Source: Flavobacterium sp. MK4S-17 (GTDB taxonomy: Bacteria > Bacteroidota > Bacteroidia > Flavobacteriales > Flavobacteriaceae). From it: 64,000 bases of DNA. Where the stretch lies: positions 44,358 through 108,357 of the forward strand of contig NZ_WWEP01000014.1 of assembly GCF_009848495.1 (NCBI RefSeq), given 5' to 3'. Positions 60,157 to 64,000 of this stretch are shown in pieces. Under the pieces are notes generated by a model. The model did no database searches. It was not told the DNA's origin and saw only the letters and a program-made list of their open reading frames with translations. Every line of letters begins with the position of its first letter. The stretch's first letter is position 1. A program made the translations under genes and the position numbers.

Positions 60157-61371
60157 ATGAAATTCGGAATTATAAGAGAAAGGAAATCCCCACCGGATAA
60201 AAGGGTAGTTTTCAGCCCTGAAAAGCTTAAAGAACTTGTAAAGCTGTATCCTCAGGCCACAGTTAAGGTTGAACCGTCAGATATAAGGGTTTTTAATGAG
60301 GAGGAATACAGGGGCGCAGGAATTGAAATCAGCAGTGATTTAAGTGATTGTGATGTACTGCTGGGGGTTAAGGAAGTTCCGGTTGACGCGCTTATACCAA
60401 ATAAAAAATATTTTTTCTTTTCGCACACTATTAAAAAGCAGCCTTACAATCAAAAGCTCCTTCAGGCTGTGCTTGATAAAAATATTGACCTGTATGACCA
60501 TGAAACCATTGTGGATGCCAGCAACAGACGACTGATAGGTTTTGGCCGCTATGCCGGTAATGTGGGTGCTTATAATGGATTCAGGGCGTTTGGGATGAAG
60601 TATGGATTATTTGATTTGCCTAAAGCGGAAACCCTGGCCGATAAACAGGCGCTTATAGCAAAGCTAAGAAAACAGGTTTTACCCCCCATTAAGATTATGC
60701 TTACCGGAAAAGGCAAAGTGGGTATGGGAGTTAAAGAAATTTTGGATGCAATAAAAATAAAAGAAGTACCTGTTGAAGATTTCCTGAATAAAACCTATAC
60801 CAACCCGGTGTATGTTCAGCTTGACGTGCTTGATTATAATAAGCGCGAAGACGGCAAAATTTTGGATAATAATGATTTTTATACTAATCCGGATGCTTAT
60901 GTTTCAGATTTTGAAAGATTTACCAAAGCAGCCGATATTTACATGGCCGGGCATTTTTATGGCAATGGTGCACCTGCAATACTCACACGAGAAATGCTTA
61001 AGGCAAAAGATAACCGTATAAAGGTAGTGGCCGATATATCATGCGATGTTAACGGGCCTGTTGCCAGTACTGTACGCGCTTCAACCATTGCACAGCCTTT
61101 TTACGGCTACAACCCACATGACGGTGAAGAGGTGGATATGTTTCATCCTGCCGCAATAGCAGTAATGGCTGTGGATAACCTGCCGTGCGAATTGCCAAAA
61201 GATGCCAGCGAAGGATTTGGCAAAATGTTCCTGGAACATGTTATTCCCGCTTTTTTTGACGGGGATAAAGAAGGGATACTGAAACGCGCTCAAATCACCG
61301 AGCAGGGCAGGCTTACCGAACGGTTTAAATACTTAAAAGGATATGTCAATGAAAATCATTTGACGCATTAA
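60157..61371 (+). CDS. NAD(P)-dependent dehydrogenase, alanine/saccharopine dehydrogenase-like
   Basis: A 404-residue protein of the alanine dehydrogenase / transhydrogenase-alpha / Lys1 superfamily. The N-terminal substrate domain starts KFGIIRERKSPPDKRVVFSP, with YFFFSHTIKKQPYNQ near residue 90. The Rossmann motif is MLTGKGKVGMGVKEIL near residue 182, and a closing catalytic stretch VVADISCDVNGPVASTVRAS is near residue 290. The exact substrate (alanine, saccharopine or related) cannot be chosen by eye. A 7-3-7 inverted repeat just upstream may regulate it. Confidence 0.85.
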   Translation: MKFGIIRERKSPPDKRVVFSPEKLKELVKLYPQATVKVEPSDIRVFNEEEYRGAGIEISSDLSDCDVLLGVKEVPVDALIPNKKYFFFSHTIKKQPYNQKLLQAVLDKNIDLYDHETIVDASNRRLIGFGRYAGNVGAYNGFRAFGMKYGLFDLPKAETLADKQALIAKLRKQVLPPIKIMLTGKGKVGMGVKEILDAIKIKEVPVEDFLNKTYTNPVYVQLDVLDYNKREDGKILDNNDFYTNPDAYVSDFERFTKAADIYMAGHFYGNGAPAILTREMLKAKDNRIKVVADISCDVNGPVASTVRASTIAQPFYGYNPHDGEEVDMFHPAAIAVMAVDNLPCELPKDASEGFGKMFLEHVIPAFFDGDKEGILKRAQITEQGRLTERFKYLKGYVNENHLTH

Positions 61372-61375
61372 AATA

Positions 61376-61400
61376 AAAACCTGCAACTATTGCAGGTTTT
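61376..61400 (+). terminator. Terminator after the dehydrogenase gene
   Basis: AAAACCTGCAA-CTA-TTGCAGG continues to TTTT, forming an 11-bp stem followed by Ts. Confidence 0.9.
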
Positions 61401-61428
61401 TTTAATTACTCGATATATTAAGAATTTT

Positions 61429-61450
61429 AAATCCCCAGTAATTGGGATTT
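61429..61450. terminator. Second weak hairpin before the AT-rich cassette
   Basis: AAATCCCC (61429-61436) and GGGATTT (61444-61450) form a 7-bp stem, 29 bp after the previous terminator. It may separate the cassette from its neighbour. Confidence 0.4.
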
Positions 61451-61566
61451 TATTATTTAGGTAATTTCTTTTAATTGCTAAACAGGTAATTATACTTATT
61501 GTTGTATTCTTAAATTATTGTTAATTTACACTCCAATTACTTACATTTAAACTTAACAATTTTAAT

Positions 61567-61857
61567 ATGGCAAATTTTACAAAATCAGATTTATACTTTG
61601 ATGATTACAACAATTACGCTGATAGTGGAGACAATCCGAATTATATTGGTATAAGAGATAGAATTCAAGTAGATAAGACTGAGGTATATGAGGTTGTATA
61701 TTTTTGTAACAGTTTTTTAGAAAAATATCAATGGCCTTACACAAAATTTTATTTCCAAAAAGTTGAACGTATTATTAGAAAACATACTGCAAGCAAAATT
61801 GTAATGAGAACTAAATTAGAGGAGTTTGTTTGTAATAACCAAAATATTCAATTGTAA
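61567..61857 (+). CDS. Unknown small protein, first gene of the AT-rich cassette
   Basis: A 96-residue protein, unrecognised, rich in Tyr, Asn and Asp: MANFTKSDLYFDDYNNYADS, then RIQVDKTEVYEVVYFCNSFL and FYFQKVERIIRKHTASKIVM. There is no signal peptide. The base composition is strikingly AT-rich compared with the upstream genes. It is separated from the next gene by 9 bp. It may be a small cytosolic partner of the two downstream membrane proteins. Confidence 0.65.
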   Translation: MANFTKSDLYFDDYNNYADSGDNPNYIGIRDRIQVDKTEVYEVVYFCNSFLEKYQWPYTKFYFQKVERIIRKHTASKIVMRTKLEEFVCNNQNIQL

Positions 61858-61866
61858 GGTTTTACT

Positions 61867-62961
61867 ATGCTGGATTTCTTTAAAAATATTGGTAGTGATA
61901 CTTCAGATTATGTAAAAACAAGGTTTACAAATCCATTTTTACTGTCGCTACTGGGAGTTTGGATTATACGAAACTTTGACTTTATATATGCCTTTTTTAA
62001 TTTCGCTGAAGGCGTAACACTAACACAAAGAATAGATTACTTTCACAGATATTTTAATAGTAAAAATTTATTTTTTGAACTTTTAATTAATGTTTTATGG
62101 ACAACATTAATTCTAATATTATCATATTTATTATTACTTGGTTCTCGATGGCTTACTAATCAATATACTAAAGCTTTAAATGAATTAAATAAAAATACTG
62201 CAAGAGGTTCAGTTGTTTCAAAAGAGGAACATGAAATTTTAGAAAAACATCTGAAAAAAGTAAAAACAGAGAGAGATCAGCTTAAAACTGAAGCTAGATT
62301 TCATGACGATATAGTAAAAGATAAAAATCAATCCATCGAGAAACTATCTACTGAAGTCAATCGTTCACAAAACAATTACGCAGCTTTACAACTACTTCAA
62401 GATAAATTAAATATTGAAAAGAAAAATTTAACAACAGAGAATGAGAAACTAAATGAGGATATTAAAATTGTTAAAAAAGATTTACAAACCTCTGAACGAA
62501 ATTATAATGAAACTAAAAATTTATTAGATATTACCATAACTAATATTAATAAGTATCTCGATTTTGGCCATGTCGACGACGATGATTTAACCAAACTTAA
62601 ATTTTTAACTTATTTATCACCTTTCAAAACTATTATATTTTCAAAATTATTGTATGAAGAGATTAAGGGGCTTAGCGAAAGTGAACGTATTAACTTTGAA
62701 ATTATGCTAAGAGAATTAGCAGAACAGAATTTACTAGTTTCTTTTTATAGAATAGGAGAATATATTAATAATGATAATATAAGTAATACTGAAATTGAGT
62801 CAAAAGATTTGGATTATTATGAGAGTCTTGATTTAATTACTGAAGAGATTTTTTACCCTAGATCCTCTACAGATAATAATGAATTAGATAAGTACATGCT
62901 CACTGGTAAGGGTGAATTACTCTTCAAAGTACTCACTGCAATTTTAAATAATAAGGAATGA
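61867..62961 (+). CDS. Two-TM membrane protein with long coiled coil, unknown
   Basis: A 364-residue protein, unrecognised by name. It has an N-terminal motif FTNPFLLSLLGVWIIRNFDF with a TM at about 23-44, a second TM at about 73-92 (INVLWTTLILILSYLLLLGS), and then a coiled coil over about 100-235 full of Lys, Glu and Leu (KSKEEHEILEKH-like heptads). A C-terminal acidic helical domain is at 250-364. The N-terminal NPF plus WII-x-NF pattern recalls membrane proteins found near phage and defence genes, but I cannot assign a family. It overlaps the next gene by 4 bp. Confidence 0.7.
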   Translation: MLDFFKNIGSDTSDYVKTRFTNPFLLSLLGVWIIRNFDFIYAFFNFAEGVTLTQRIDYFHRYFNSKNLFFELLINVLWTTLILILSYLLLLGSRWLTNQYTKALNELNKNTARGSVVSKEEHEILEKHLKKVKTERDQLKTEARFHDDIVKDKNQSIEKLSTEVNRSQNNYAALQLLQDKLNIEKKNLTTENEKLNEDIKIVKKDLQTSERNYNETKNLLDITITNINKYLDFGHVDDDDLTKLKFLTYLSPFKTIIFSKLLYEEIKGLSESERINFEIMLRELAEQNLLVSFYRIGEYINNDNISNTEIESKDLDYYESLDLITEEIFYPRSSTDNNELDKYMLTGKGELLFKVLTAILNNKE

Positions 62962-63686
62962 TTAAAAAATATAGTATAGGTAGATTTTTAAAATCATTAA
63001 ATCATTGGAAATTGCTTTTAAGTGGCTTATTTGTAGTCTTATTGTTTCTGATTATATCAGTATATTTTGATTTATTTAATGAAAAATATGTAAATAAAAC
63101 TATCCAGCTTTTTCCCGCTATTATAGCTTTAATAGCATTGGCAATAAGTATTTCCCTCTACGATAAATTTGGTATGAAAAAATACATCTATGAAAAGAAG
63201 ATTAAGGTGGCTTTAGAATTACTGGAGTTTATCAAAACTGAGTTAACAATTTATGTAACATTATGTACTGATAAAGGTTTTCGTGAATTAAATGTAGTAT
63301 CAATTAGTAGAGATGCGTTAAAAAGAAAAGATTTGAGTTTACTTCTGGATAACACGTTGGTATTTTCTTATAAAGAATTTAAACACGTTCAAGATAAAAT
63401 TGATGATTTACAATATAGTGTGTATTTGGAACGTAATATATCTGATAAGTTATACTTCATAACTACCTTCAGAAACATAGAAAAATTCCGGTCGTTTAAG
63501 ATGAATAACTCTAACTTTACAATTGCTGAATTTAAATGTAATATTGAAGACAATTCATTTATAATACATTCTACAAATAATATAACCTTGAGGCAGTATA
63601 TTGAAAGTTACCTTGATGTAATCCAAGAAATTGAAAGCTGGCTCGAATCTCAAACTAAAATTAAAGGGTTATTGAACTTTAATTAA
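62958..63686 (+). CDS. Two-TM membrane protein, unknown, last gene of the AT-rich cassette
   Basis: A 242-residue protein, unrecognised. TM1 is at about 17-37 (WKLLLSGLFVVLLFLIISVY) and TM2 at about 50-68 (LFPAIIALIALAISISLYDK). A long soluble C-terminal part (about 75-242) follows: VALELLEFIKTELTIYVTLC, FKHVQDKIDDLQYSVYLERN and YIESYLDVIQEIESWLES. Its ATG overlaps the upstream stop (ATGA), so the pair is translated together. The 133 bases after it hold a short AT-rich stretch and a terminator, no further gene. Confidence 0.7.
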   Translation: MIKKYSIGRFLKSLNHWKLLLSGLFVVLLFLIISVYFDLFNEKYVNKTIQLFPAIIALIALAISISLYDKFGMKKYIYEKKIKVALELLEFIKTELTIYVTLCTDKGFRELNVVSISRDALKRKDLSLLLDNTLVFSYKEFKHVQDKIDDLQYSVYLERNISDKLYFITTFRNIEKFRSFKMNNSNFTIAEFKCNIEDNSFIIHSTNNITLRQYIESYLDVIQEIESWLESQTKIKGLLNFN

Positions 63687-63788
63687 TGATTGTTTTACTC
63701 ATATCTATCCGCAAAATGTTGCTTTTTGTTACGATTTGTAGCGGTAAATATAGTGAATTGGTTTTAATTAAATTCCATGTAAAATAAT

Positions 63789-63811
63789 AAAGCCCTGAAA
63801 TACAGGGCTTT
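63789..63811. terminator. Terminator between the AT-rich cassette and tRNA-Arg
   Basis: AAAGCCCTG-AAATA-CAGGGCTTT is a perfect 9-bp stem. It lies between the convergent cassette and the tRNA transcript, and can serve both. Confidence 0.82.
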
Positions 63812-63818
63812 TGTGATG

Positions 63819-63892
<74 letters not shown>

Positions 63893-63925
63893 CTGAATCC
63901 TTGGGTTCTCAAATACATTATGTTG

Positions 63926-64000
63926 TCGGGGTGGCAGGATTCGAACCTGCGACCTCCTGGTCCCAAACCAGGCGCGATGACCGGGCTACGCTACACCCCG
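63926..64000 (-). tRNA. tRNA-Pro (TGG)
   Basis: The cloverleaf is complete to the last base of the window: acceptor CGGGGTG/CACCCCG, discriminator A, anticodon TGG in the loop TTTGGGA, and T loop TTCGAAT. It is the upstream gene of a tRNA-Pro/tRNA-Arg pair on the minus strand. The promoter lies outside the window. Confidence 0.96.

Overview
The window looks like chromosomal DNA of a flavobacterium (Bacteroidota, Flavobacteriaceae, Flavobacterium-like). The evidence is a moderately AT-rich composition, frequent promoter -7 boxes of the Bacteroidota type (TAnnTTTG), a tmRNA whose tag reads GENNYALAA, many lipoproteins of the SxC type, and family content such as COX15-type heme A synthase, BshB1, TupA-like ATP-grasp and a LETM1-related protein. 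I see no rRNA, CRISPR array, transposase, integrase or recognisable prophage. Most of the window is compact housekeeping sequence.

Layout. 1-2.3 kb: the 3' part of a GH2 glycosidase and a CsbD-like stress protein. 2.3-6.5 kb, minus strand: heme A synthase, CCA-adding enzyme, threonylcarbamoyl-AMP synthase and a sugar aminotransferase. 6.6-13.1 kb: a surface-glycan (probably LPS/LOS core) cluster with two GT4 enzymes, a TupA-like ATP-grasp, a Kdo/WaaP-type kinase, a GT2 and a GT2-GT9 fusion. 13.1-18.3 kb: dapD, a methyltransferase, ruvX, mqo, a small TatD and tcdA. 18.3-22.4 kb, minus strand: an SRPBCC/GyrI membrane protein and an envelope operon (LpoB-like, COG3014-like, small secreted protein). 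22.7-25.6 kb: an unknown gene leading a TPR-histidine kinase/LuxR response-regulator pair. 25.7-31.7 kb: a MazG-like pyrophosphohydrolase, ilvE, a DUF4920/CxxCH-lipoprotein/mnmD operon, and divergent oxyR-dps. 31.8-34.1 kb: a SulP transporter with beta-carbonic anhydrase, probably handling bicarbonate. 34.1-37.6 kb: a LETM1-related protein, an FAD oxidoreductase, a DUF4142 lipoprotein and a 51-aa membrane peptide. 37.6-43.6 kb: a fatty-acid beta-oxidation operon (marR, fadB-like, fadA-like, acyl-CoA dehydrogenase), with a fatty acyl-CoA ligase at 45.6-47.4 kb. Between them sits an AT-richer pair, an AraC/Ogt alkyltransferase and a short-chain dehydrogenase. 47.5-54.3 kb: purL and three envelope or hypothetical genes. 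54.4-56.7 kb: hotdog thioesterase, isochorismate synthase and bshB1. 56.7-61.4 kb: tRNA-His, a processive GT2, an AHSA1-like protein, ssrA (tmRNA) and an alanine/saccharopine dehydrogenase-like enzyme. 61.5-63.7 kb: a markedly AT-rich three-gene cassette of unknown membrane and coiled-coil proteins, next to tRNA-Arg and tRNA-Pro at the window edge.

The best candidates for something undescribed are the AT-rich cassette at 61567-63686, and the AraC/Ogt-SDR pair, whose two genes share a near-identical 20-bp upstream box at the same distance from a -7-like element. The LpoB/COG3014 operon, with a possible duplicated C-terminal domain, is a weaker lead. All functional claims rest on reading translated sequences by eye; no database search was run.
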